Below are positions 52,076 through 59,089 of a stretch of 64,000 bases of DNA, piece after piece (the first letter of the stretch is position 1; every line of letters starts with the position of its first letter). The DNA lies in NCBI RefSeq assembly GCF_015694725.1, contig NZ_JADQDQ010000003.1, positions 62,001 through 126,000 of the forward strand, given 5' to 3'. The stretch is from Hymenobacter jeongseonensis (GTDB lineage Bacteria; Bacteroidota; Bacteroidia; Cytophagales; Hymenobacteraceae). Made by a program: the position numbers and the translations under genes. The notes below the pieces were generated by a model. It saw only the letters and a list, made by a program, of their open reading frames with translations, ran no database searches and was not told where the DNA came from.

Positions 52076-52687
52076 TTACACTTGAAGCAGAAAAACGGCT
52101 AGAACCAGAAATTCTTTCAGCGAAACGCGCAAATGTTTTAGGGCGCGGGTGAGATGATACTCAACTGCCTTGGGTGTCAGGCGCAGGCGCATGGCAATTT
52201 GGGGCACCGATTGGTGCTCCATGCGGCTGAGGTGGAATACTTCTTGGGTCTGGCCTGACAAACGCCTGAGCCCCGCCTTCAATGCCGTCGACAAATCCGC
52301 GGCGGCGAGGTTCTGCTCGGTACTTCGGTCCGTCTCGCTGGCCATGGCGCGGCAATACGCCTGGTAGTCGGCGTGGGTCATGCGGCTTTTTATCAAGTTA
52401 ATTACCCGGTATTTAACGGCAGTTCCCAGGTACTCTTTCAGCTTTTGCACCTCCAGCGTTTCGCGCTTGTGCCACAGAGCCGCAAACAGGTCCTGGACGA
52501 TTTCTTCGGCTGCTTCCCGCGAATTGATTTTCCGAAAAGCTTGCTCCAGCAGCGGAAAGCCGTAGCGGGAATAGATTTCTGCAAATGCCTGCTCATCGCC
52601 TTGGCGCAGGGCCCGTGCCAGCGCAGCATCATCCCAGGCAGCATAAAGCTTCAAGTGCTTGGAATCAGAGCTGCCAAGGTGATTCAT
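52076..52687 (-). CDS. ECF-type RNA polymerase sigma factor
   Basis: A 203-residue sigma-70 family protein of the Bacteroidota ECF group. Region 2 is AFAEIYSRYGFPLLEQAFRK with EAAEEIVQDLFAALW. Region 4 is LSGQTQEVFHLSRMEHQSV with PQIAMRLRLTPKAVEYHLTRA. A short hydrophobic tail (EFLVLAVFLLQV) is common in this group. With FecR it should control the SusC/SusD locus downstream. It is preceded by 139 bases that contain no other gene. Confidence 0.93.
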   Translation of the reverse strand: MNHLGSSDSKHLKLYAAWDDAALARALRQGDEQAFAEIYSRYGFPLLEQAFRKINSREAAEEIVQDLFAALWHKRETLEVQKLKEYLGTAVKYRVINLIKSRMTHADYQAYCRAMASETDRSTEQNLAAADLSTALKAGLRRLSGQTQEVFHLSRMEHQSVPQIAMRLRLTPKAVEYHLTRALKHLRVSLKEFLVLAVFLLQV

Positions 52688-52826
52688 GAACAGGGGATGA
52701 ATGTGCTAGTACGTCAGCAGGCCGATTCTGTTGTAGCCGTAACCATAAGTTGAAAAGCAGCCAGAGGGTTTGAGATTTCGATGCCTAGCGCTGCTGAATA
52801 CTCAAAAAAATAAGGATGCTGACTGT

Positions 52827-53204
52827 TTATCGGAGATTTCCCCGACGCTTTTCAAGTCCAATCACAAGTAGAATGCCCAGCGTGTAAGTGAGCATGTCCA
52901 GCCACGAGAAGGAACTGCCCAGAATCAGGCGAGCCGCTCGGGAATCCTGCAGGCCCAACTGCCTGACCAATCCAACATATTGGGAAGCTTCGACCAAATA
53001 GGCAATGGCCAGCGCCACGGCCGCCAACACAGGAGTGGGGCTCGCGATAAAGCTTTTGAGAAAACAGTACACCAGCATCACCACCAATAAATCACCGACG
53101 TAAGGGCGAATAATTCGGTCGTGAACATAAAGACCGATGACGACTTCAATCAGCAGCAGCAAAACAGTTAACAGAAAATAACCCCGGCGGAAAGTAAACT
53201 TCAT
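52827..53204 (-). CDS. DUF2809 family membrane protein
   Basis: A 125-residue protein from ATG 53204 with four membrane helices. The signature IIRPYVGDLLVVMLVYCFLK followed by EASQYVGLVRQLGLQ and FSWLDMLTYTLG identifies the DUF2809 family. These resemble VanZ-like small membrane proteins of unknown function. It stands alone: a strong terminator lies just upstream and the ECF sigma gene lies downstream on the same strand. Confidence 0.85.
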   Translation of the reverse strand: MKFTFRRGYFLLTVLLLLIEVVIGLYVHDRIIRPYVGDLLVVMLVYCFLKSFIASPTPVLAAVALAIAYLVEASQYVGLVRQLGLQDSRAARLILGSSFSWLDMLTYTLGILLVIGLEKRRGNLR

Positions 53205-53235
53205 AGTCACCAAGAATTGCGGGAAAACCAGCTGT

Positions 53236-53284
53236 CGTTATCACAAAAGAGCCTGCGGATTTCGCAGGCTCTTTTGTGATAACG
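53236..53284 (-). terminator. Strong symmetric terminator
   Basis: A perfect 22-bp stem (left arm 53236-53257, right arm 53263-53284) with the five-base loop GATTT. It contains GAGCCTGCG/CGCAGGCTC flanked by AAAA and TTTT, so it works in either direction. It follows the DUF6370-like gene and precedes the DUF2809 gene. Confidence 0.85.
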
Positions 53285-53323
53285 ACGCAGTTTAGTAATT
53301 CGACTGCGCTTCGCAGGACGCTG

Positions 53324-53382
53324 CTTGGCCACGTCGCTGAGGTAGTAGAGTAGAGCAGCGTGGTATTGCCAGCCAGTTTCTA
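53324..53382 (-). pseudogene. Relic of the menB 3' region
   Basis: About 59 bases match menB at 53925-53978 closely (shared blocks CGTCGCTGAGGTA, GCAGCGTGG, ATTGCC and GCCAG) with a five-base GTAGA insertion. It carries no intact frame. It ends in the stop codon of the DUF6370-like gene. This looks like a remnant of a duplicated menB end. Confidence 0.7.
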
Positions 53383-53754
53383 GGGTTTGGGCTTTTGTGG
53401 GGGGCGAGCCTCTGGTACTAACTGAAAGTAACTCACCTTAAATTGATTATTCACCACGGCGCCTCGCACCCGGGCCTGGCGAACGGCGTTGCAGAAGCCG
53501 TCGCGAGCGTGCGCGTCGCCGTGGGAATCGATGCCGGTGCCCGTTACAAAATAAGCCCGGCCCTGGAAACGCACCGCCAAGTCACATCCTTTGCCCGGCA
53601 GTCCCAGCCGGCACTGCCCGCAGGCAGTTGCCAGCAGCAGCGTGTCGGCCGGAGCTGCCGCAACAGCAGGGGCGGTTTGAGCCTGCGCCGTGCCCGCAGC
53701 AGCGCCGGAGCCAAGCACAAATAGCAGAGGCAATATTTTTATGTTGAAAGACAT
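53380..53754 (-). CDS. Small secreted Cys-containing protein (DUF6370-like)
   Basis: A 124-residue protein from ATG 53754 with a signal peptide (MSFNIKILPLLFVLGSGAAA, cleavage near AQA). The mature part has TACGQCRLGLPGKGCDLAV, with Cys 45, 48 and 57, and later DGFCNAVRQARVRGAVVNNQ with Cys 88. Together with VTGTGIDSHGDAHARDGFC this matches a small family I know as DUF6370, of unknown function. The CxxC pair might bind metal or be redox-active. It follows menB by about 100 bases; a relation to menaquinone is not established. Confidence 0.72.
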   Translation of the reverse strand: MSFNIKILPLLFVLGSGAAAGTAQAQTAPAVAAAPADTLLLATACGQCRLGLPGKGCDLAVRFQGRAYFVTGTGIDSHGDAHARDGFCNAVRQARVRGAVVNNQFKVSYFQLVPEARPPQKPKP

Positions 53755-53858
53755 AAAACGGGAGTCAGTTTTAACATAGCTAGGAGCAAGCCGCAGTGCA
53801 ATTGGTTTAACGCCCCAAACGGGCCAGGGACGCACTCCGCTGAAGGATTCCGGCGCGC

Positions 53859-54683
53859 TTACGGAAATTTTGGAAACTTCGAGAAATCTGGCTGGCGCTT
53901 TTCCATGTAGGCGTTGCGGCCTTCCTTGGCCTCGTCGCTGAGGTAATAGAGCAGCGTGGCATTGCCGGCCAGCTCCTGAATGCCCGCCTGCCCATCCAGC
54001 TCGGCATTGAACGACGACTTGAGCATGCGCAGCGAAAGCGGGCTTTTCTGCAGAATCTTGTGGCACCAGGCCACGGTGGTTTCTTCCAGCTTATCCAGCG
54101 GCACCACTTTGTTTACCAAGCCCATGTCGAGGGCTTCCTGGGCGTCGTACTGGTCGCAGAGGAACCAGATTTCGCGGGCTTTCTTCTGGCCCACCACGCG
54201 GGCGAGGTAGGAAGCACCAAAACCGCCGTCGAACGAGCCCACGTTGGGGCCGGTCTGGCCGAAGCGGGCGTTGTCGGCCGCAATGCTCAGGTCGCACACC
54301 ACGTGCAGCACGTGGCCGCCGCCGATGGCCCAGCCCGCCACCATGGCAATCACGGGCTTGGGAATGGTGCGGATGATGCGCTGCAAATCGAGCACGTTGA
54401 GACGGGGCATGGCGTCTTCGCCCACGTAGCCGCCGTGGCCGCGCACGCTTTGGTCGCCGCCTGAGCAAAAGGCCCGGCCGCCCTCGCCGGTGAGGATGAT
54501 GACGCCGATGTCGGTGCGGTCGCGGCAGATGTTCATCGCCTCAATCATCTCCTGCACCGTGAGCGGCGTGAAGGCGTTGTGCACCTGCGGCCGGTTGATG
54601 CTGATTTTGGCGATGCCGCCGTGCTGCGTGAAAAGAATTTCGCGGAACTCCTTAATGGGGCTCCACTGAATGGTTTCGGACAT
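53859..54683 (-). CDS. menB: 1,4-Dihydroxy-2-naphthoyl-CoA synthase
   Basis: A 274-residue crotonase-fold enzyme that cyclises o-succinylbenzoyl-CoA in menaquinone synthesis. Typical MenB segments are [78 protein letters not shown] with the [15 protein letters not shown] block, and the C-terminal [20 protein letters not shown]. It is on the same strand as menD, from which it is separated almost only by repeat copy 8. Confidence 0.96.
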   Translation of the reverse strand: MSETIQWSPIKEFREILFTQHGGIAKISINRPQVHNAFTPLTVQEMIEAMNICRDRTDIGVIILTGEGGRAFCSGGDQSVRGHGGYVGEDAMPRLNVLDLQRIIRTIPKPVIAMVAGWAIGGGHVLHVVCDLSIAADNARFGQTGPNVGSFDGGFGASYLARVVGQKKAREIWFLCDQYDAQEALDMGLVNKVVPLDKLEETTVAWCHKILQKSPLSLRMLKSSFNAELDGQAGIQELAGNATLLYYLSDEAKEGRNAYMEKRQPDFSKFPKFP

Positions 54684-54689
54684 AGAAAG

Positions 54690-54795
54690 TTGTCATTCTG
54701 AGCGCAGCGAAGAATCTTATCACGTCCGCGCCGCTGGGGTTACGAAAGCAAACGAAAGCAGCCGTGATAAGATGCTTCCTTCGTCAGCATGACAA
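54690..54795. repeat. Long palindromic repeat, copy 8 (TTATCAC subtype)
   Basis: The left arm is TTGTCATTCTGAGCGCAGCG, continuing to CTTATCACG. The right arm starts CGTGATAAGATGCTTCC and ends CAGCATGACAA. The arms have several mismatches. It spans 106 of the 112 bases between menD and menB and abuts the menD stop codon. Confidence 0.82.
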
Positions 54796-56505
54796 TTAAG
54801 AAAAAGCTTGTTTGACCGCGGCGCGGTATTCTTCGAAAAAAGCCGCGTTGGTTTTGGAGTACGTAAAGATTTCCAGAATCGCAGCTCCGCCGTTGGCTGC
54901 AAAGAAAACCGGTAGCGCGGCATCTAGTTCGGCAAACGTTGAAACCGAGAAATAGCGTAGGTTGAAATCCTTGGCCGTATTCTCGGCCGTGAGCACCTGG
55001 CGCGTCTCAAAAAACTCTTCCAGCTCGGGCTGCTGCCGCGGCCCATCAATAAGCCGGAAGATGCCGCCCCCGTGGTTGTTGAATAGCACCACGCGCAGGT
55101 TTGGCGTGGGGTAATTATGCCAAAACGCGTTACGGTCGTAGAAAAACGCCACGTCGCCAGTGAGCAGCACCACCGGACGCTCGGGCTGCGCTAGGGCAGC
55201 GCCCACGGCGGTGCTGGTGCAACCATCGATGCCGCTGGTGCCACGGTTGGCGAATACTTCGATTTGCTTGCCTTGCGAGATGCCGAGAATGTTGGCGTAG
55301 CGCACAGCCATGCTATTGGCGAGGTGCAGGGCAGTGGTTTCTGGAAGTTGCGCCAGCGTTAAATGAAAAGCCGAAAACTCGTTGAAAGGCTGAGCAGAGG
55401 CGGAAAAGAAGCCGCTCAAAAAAGCGTGCCCCTTCAATTCTTGCTCTTGCCAAACCGAAGGCGTACTTCTTTCAGTTGAAGTTGATTCCAGTGCCAGACT
55501 ACCAAAAAAAGTGGCGGGCTCAACCCGAATTATTGACGTCAGGCTGCGGAAAGTATCAGCTACCGCTCCAGTGGCTTGAATGTGCCAATGAAACCGAGGG
55601 GCAGCATCCCGAAGGAACAACTTCAGGCTTTTTGAAATCAGCGACTGGCCGAAGGTGATAAGTAAATCAGGCCGGAGGTTCGCCTTTTGCTCACTGGTCA
55701 GGCCCGCAAGAAAGACATCATGTTTGCCGATGAGGCCATCTCCCATTTCATCCAAATTGGCAATGGTATCGGCTACCACCGTCGCCCCGTAGATGGCTGC
55801 AAATGCCGTCAAAGGTTGAATTAGTTGCTTATCAGCACCATGCTGGCCGGCAACCACCAAAATGTTGCTGGAAGCGAGTAGCTGCTCAACAAAAATTGAA
55901 TGCGCATCACTTGACAATTCGGCGGGAAGCGCTGACTCGCGAGTGATTTTTACAGCCTTTTCATACCCAATTTCCTCACCCGCCTTCGGGTAAAACGGCT
56001 CCCGCAATGGCACGTTCACCTGCACTGGCCCGGCGGGTGCGGCCTGCGCCAGATTAATGGCCTCGTTCACGATGCGGGCCGAATGCCACTTGGCATCGGC
56101 GTGCGCAGTATCCACCGGGAATTCAAACTCACCCTTGGCGTGCGCGCCGTACAAGTTGCGCTGCCGGATGGTTTGCCCATCAAGCTGGTCTATCCATTCC
56201 GGCGGCCGGTCCGCAGTGAAAATCACCAGCGGAACGTGCTGGAAAAAGGCTTCAGCCACGGCGGGCGCGTAGTTCAAGCCCGCCGTGCCCGAGGTACAGA
56301 CCAGCGCCACCGGCCGCTTCTGCGCCTGCGCAATGCCCAAGCCGATGAACGCGGCGGCCCGCTCATCAGGCACAACGCGCACCGTTAGGGCTGGGTGGCG
56401 AGCAAAAGCCAGCGTGAGCGGCGCCGAGCGGGACCCGGGTGAAAGCACCACGTCGGTAATGCCGTGTTGGGCGCAGATTTCAGCGATGTTATAAACGGCT
56501 TGCAT
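54796..56505 (-). CDS. menD: SEPHCHC synthase (menaquinone biosynthesis)
   Basis: A 569-residue ThDP-dependent enzyme that joins 2-oxoglutarate and isochorismate. Recognised by TDVVLSPGSRSAPLTLAFAR, DERAAAFIGLGIAQAQKRPV, VCTSGTAGLNYAPAVAEAFF, and PPEWIDQLDGQTIRQRNLYG. The ThDP/Mg region is NRGTSGIDGCTSTAVGAALA, LLTGDVAFFYDRNAFWHN and FNNHGGGIFRLIDGPRQQPE. Length is normal. It lies 19 bases downstream of menF. Confidence 0.95.
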   Translation of the reverse strand: MQAVYNIAEICAQHGITDVVLSPGSRSAPLTLAFARHPALTVRVVPDERAAAFIGLGIAQAQKRPVALVCTSGTAGLNYAPAVAEAFFQHVPLVIFTADRPPEWIDQLDGQTIRQRNLYGAHAKGEFEFPVDTAHADAKWHSARIVNEAINLAQAAPAGPVQVNVPLREPFYPKAGEEIGYEKAVKITRESALPAELSSDAHSIFVEQLLASSNILVVAGQHGADKQLIQPLTAFAAIYGATVVADTIANLDEMGDGLIGKHDVFLAGLTSEQKANLRPDLLITFGQSLISKSLKLFLRDAAPRFHWHIQATGAVADTFRSLTSIIRVEPATFFGSLALESTSTERSTPSVWQEQELKGHAFLSGFFSASAQPFNEFSAFHLTLAQLPETTALHLANSMAVRYANILGISQGKQIEVFANRGTSGIDGCTSTAVGAALAQPERPVVLLTGDVAFFYDRNAFWHNYPTPNLRVVLFNNHGGGIFRLIDGPRQQPELEEFFETRQVLTAENTAKDFNLRYFSVSTFAELDAALPVFFAANGGAAILEIFTYSKTNAAFFEEYRAAVKQAFS

Positions 56506-56524
56506 AGGGCGCCTTGGGGTAGAA

Positions 56525-57754
56525 TTAAAGGACTGCGGCGATGGTCTGCAATTTCATTTGCGTCTCTTGCCATTCACGCTCCGGGTCGGAGTCTACGGTC
56601 AGGCCGGTGCCAGCGTAGAGAATGGCCTCATCGGCGCGCACTTGCAGGCAACGCAGGTTCACGTAGAGGCGGGCAATACCAGGCGCGGCCACATTTACCG
56701 GTCCCAGAAAGCCACTGTAATAAGCGCGGTCGTAGCCCTCGTGCTTTTGAATGAAGTGCATGGCGGCCACCTTGGGCATGCCGCCCACCGCGGAGGTGGG
56801 GTGCAGCAGCCGCAGCATGTCGGTGCCCAGTGAGGGAAACGGCACATGTTGCAGGTTCACCTCAAAATCGGTACGAAGGTGCAGCAACTGCCCGGCAATC
56901 ACCGTCCGCGGCCCGGTTTCGTGGTACTCGCGCAACCGCAGTTGCTTGAAGCAACTCACGATGTAGCGCGCCACCAAAGCTTGCTCTTCAATTTCCTTCT
57001 GCCGCCAGATGGCCGTGCGCGGGGTAACATTGGCCGTCAGCGGTTGGGTGGCAGCCAGGGCCATGGTCCGAAAAGTGCCGTCGGCGGTGACCTCGGCCAG
57101 AATTTCCGGCGTGGCGCCTAGCCACGTGCCCACGCCCGGCACGCTCACCAGCGACACAAAAGCCTGTGGGTATTTCCGGTCAAGCTCTGCAAAGGCCACG
57201 AGCGGGTCGAAGTCGGCGGGCAACGGCCGGCGGGCGGCGCGTGAAGTCACCACTTTCACCACCTCCTGGGTTTCAATGGCCTCTACGCCGGTCTGCACCA
57301 GCTGGGTGTATTCGCTTTCGGTGGCGGCGTGGGGAGCGGGCTGGGTACTGCGGTGCCAACTCAGTTCCTCAACCAGTGCGGCGCTCAGCCAAGCGGTGAG
57401 GGCCGGCACCAAGTCGCGGGCAGCCGCCGATACACCCACGATTTCGGGCTGGCTGGCATCGTACACCACATCGGCGGGCAGAAACAGCGCCGGATTCTGG
57501 TCGGAATCACGGAATGGAAAGAAGGCAAAGCCCGCCGGTGCCTGGGCATCAAGCGCCGGCGACAGCCCGGTGTAGGTCGCTTCCAATGAGCGCGCTACCA
57601 GCAGGCGCGGCGTACTAGCGCCGGGCTCCCGCCACACGGCTAGCGGCCGGCCCGTGCGCAGCGCACCGGCCACCACGTGGCGCAGCCGGCCTAAGGCATC
57701 GAGGCCCGCAGCGGCAGCGGGCCACCGCAGTTGGCGAAAGGCACCGGTATTCAT
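56525..57754 (-). CDS. menF: Isochorismate synthase
   Basis: A 409-residue chorismate-binding enzyme of the MenF/EntC/DhbC type. Characteristic segments are VKVVTSRAARRPLPADFDPL, GVGTWLGATPEILAEV, FRTMALAATQPLTAN, WRQKEIEEQALVARYIV, and the active-site HPTSAVGGMPKVAAM with YDRAYYSGFLGPV near the C-terminus. Beside menD and menB it must serve menaquinone rather than a siderophore. Its ATG overlaps the stop of the upstream thioesterase (TGATG). Confidence 0.93.
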   Translation of the reverse strand: MNTGAFRQLRWPAAAAGLDALGRLRHVVAGALRTGRPLAVWREPGASTPRLLVARSLEATYTGLSPALDAQAPAGFAFFPFRDSDQNPALFLPADVVYDASQPEIVGVSAAARDLVPALTAWLSAALVEELSWHRSTQPAPHAATESEYTQLVQTGVEAIETQEVVKVVTSRAARRPLPADFDPLVAFAELDRKYPQAFVSLVSVPGVGTWLGATPEILAEVTADGTFRTMALAATQPLTANVTPRTAIWRQKEIEEQALVARYIVSCFKQLRLREYHETGPRTVIAGQLLHLRTDFEVNLQHVPFPSLGTDMLRLLHPTSAVGGMPKVAAMHFIQKHEGYDRAYYSGFLGPVNVAAPGIARLYVNLRCLQVRADEAILYAGTGLTVDSDPEREWQETQMKLQTIAAVL

Positions 57755-58188
57755 CAGGTGGTTTTGGCGGGGGCAGCCGGCAGGTCAATCACGGCCATGG
57801 TAATGCGGCTGATGCACACCAGCGCGTCGGTTTCTTCGTGCGTGATGCGGATTTCCCACACCTGGGTGCTGCGGCCCACGTGCACCGGCGTCGCCCGGCC
57901 CCGCACCCAGCCATCGCGAACTCCTTTGAGGTGGTTGGCGTTAATTTCCAGACCTACAGTAGCTTGCTTAGTACGGTCAACGCGCAAGGCCGCCGCAATG
58001 CTGCCCAGCGTTTCGGCAAAGGCCACCGAAGCGCCGCCGTGCAGCAGGCCCATGGGCTGGTGGGTGCGGCCATCCACGGGCATGCGCCCTTCCACGTAGC
58101 CTTCGGCCACATCGGTGATTTCAATGCCGAGGGCATCGGCCAGGGTAGGGCGGGAGGCCGTCCAACGCTTCACTTCTTCCAAATTCAT
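57754..58188 (-). CDS. Hotdog-fold thioesterase (PaaI / DHNA-CoA hydrolase-like)
   Basis: A 144-residue hotdog enzyme. The active-site segment MGLLHGGASVAFAETLGSIA is that of the PaaI and MenI group, with the catalytic Glu in AETLG. The following VGLEINANHLKGVRDGWVRG and VWEIRITHEETDALVCISRI complete the fold. In the men cluster it is the natural candidate for hydrolysing 1,4-dihydroxy-2-naphthoyl-CoA (MenI function). It is the first gene of the menF-menD-menB operon and overlaps menF by one base. Confidence 0.85.
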   Translation of the reverse strand: MNLEEVKRWTASRPTLADALGIEITDVAEGYVEGRMPVDGRTHQPMGLLHGGASVAFAETLGSIAAALRVDRTKQATVGLEINANHLKGVRDGWVRGRATPVHVGRSTQVWEIRITHEETDALVCISRITMAVIDLPAAPAKTT

Positions 58189-58300
58189 AGGGCGCGGGGC
58201 AAGGCGTGCGGAAAATGCTTCTTAAAGCAGTTTAACCGCCGATATTTTATAAAATGGGCCAACGGCCGGGGTTAAAACCTCGTACTTTGACGTATTGTTA

Positions 58301-58954
58301 ATGCAAGAGCATGCAAAACTACCACGCAACGTGAGGCCCCGGACCATCTTCCTTCTGCGCCACGGCCAAACTGATTTCAATGTGCAAGGCATTGTGCAGG
58401 GGAGCGGCGTCGATTCGAGCCTGAACGAGACGGGCCGGCGCCAGGCTGCGCAGTTTTTTGCCGCCTACGGGCACATGCCCTTTGATAAGGTGTACACGTC
58501 GGCCCTGCGGCGCACGCAGGAATCGGTGCAGCAGTTTCTGGACCTGGGGCTGCCGCACGAGGCCCATTCTGGCCTAAACGAAATAAGCTGGGGCGTTCGC
58601 GAAGGCACCCGCATTACCATGGAGGAGGATGCCGAGTACCGCCAGGTATTGGCCGACTGGGCGGCCGGCCGCACCGGTTCGCGCCTCACCGGGGGCGAAA
58701 GTCCCGAGGCCGTGGCCGCTCGCCAACGCCCGTTTATTGAACTCCTGAAGTCCCGACCCGAAGAAGAAACGGTGCTAGTGTGCATGCACGGCCGCGCCAT
58801 GCGGGTGATGCTCTGCCAACTACTCAACTATCCGTTGCAGTGTATGGAGGGCTTCGAGCACAGCAACTTATGCCTCTATAAACTGGAATTTACCGGCACG
58901 TCCTTCACTGTGAAGAACTTCCTCGACGTGTCGCATCTGCAGGTGCCGGCATAG
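58301..58954 (+). CDS. Histidine phosphatase family protein
   Basis: A 217-residue cytoplasmic phosphoglycerate mutase-like enzyme from ATG 58301. The phosphorylated histidine is in IFLLRHGQTDFNVQGIVQG, followed by DSSLNETGRRQAAQF, KVYTSALRRTQESVQQFL, the acid residue region LNEISWGVREG, and the second histidine in VLVCMHGRAMRVMLCQLL. The substrate cannot be told; a broad phosphatase is likely. A cgTACTTTGa box lies about 11 bases before the ATG. It is divergent from the men operon. Confidence 0.9.
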   Translation: MQEHAKLPRNVRPRTIFLLRHGQTDFNVQGIVQGSGVDSSLNETGRRQAAQFFAAYGHMPFDKVYTSALRRTQESVQQFLDLGLPHEAHSGLNEISWGVREGTRITMEEDAEYRQVLADWAAGRTGSRLTGGESPEAVAARQRPFIELLKSRPEEETVLVCMHGRAMRVMLCQLLNYPLQCMEGFEHSNLCLYKLEFTGTSFTVKNFLDVSHLQVPA

Positions 58955-59031
58955 TGCTTTTTAAAAGCTGCGTAGATTCTTTGATAAACCGGCAAAGACT
59001 GGGCAAAGATTACGTGGACCGGTTTCAATAA

Positions 59032-59061
59032 TTGCACCCCCAATTTTTCGGGCTAATTTTG
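59032..59061 (+). promoter_or_regulatory. Promoter of the E2 gene
   Basis: TTG at 59032-59034 and TAATTTTG at 59054-59061 are separated by 19 bases, matching the Bacteroidota -33/-7 consensus. The expected start near 59068 leaves a leader of about 22 bases. Confidence 0.65.
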
Positions 59062-59089
59062 GCCTCCTCAATACAAGCGCGACAAACTG

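Noticed and set aside
19386..54795. Palindromes as insertion sequences
   Set aside because: The units are about 90-120 bases with no open frame, and I see no clear target-site duplication, so a non-coding repeat or hairpin is the supported call.
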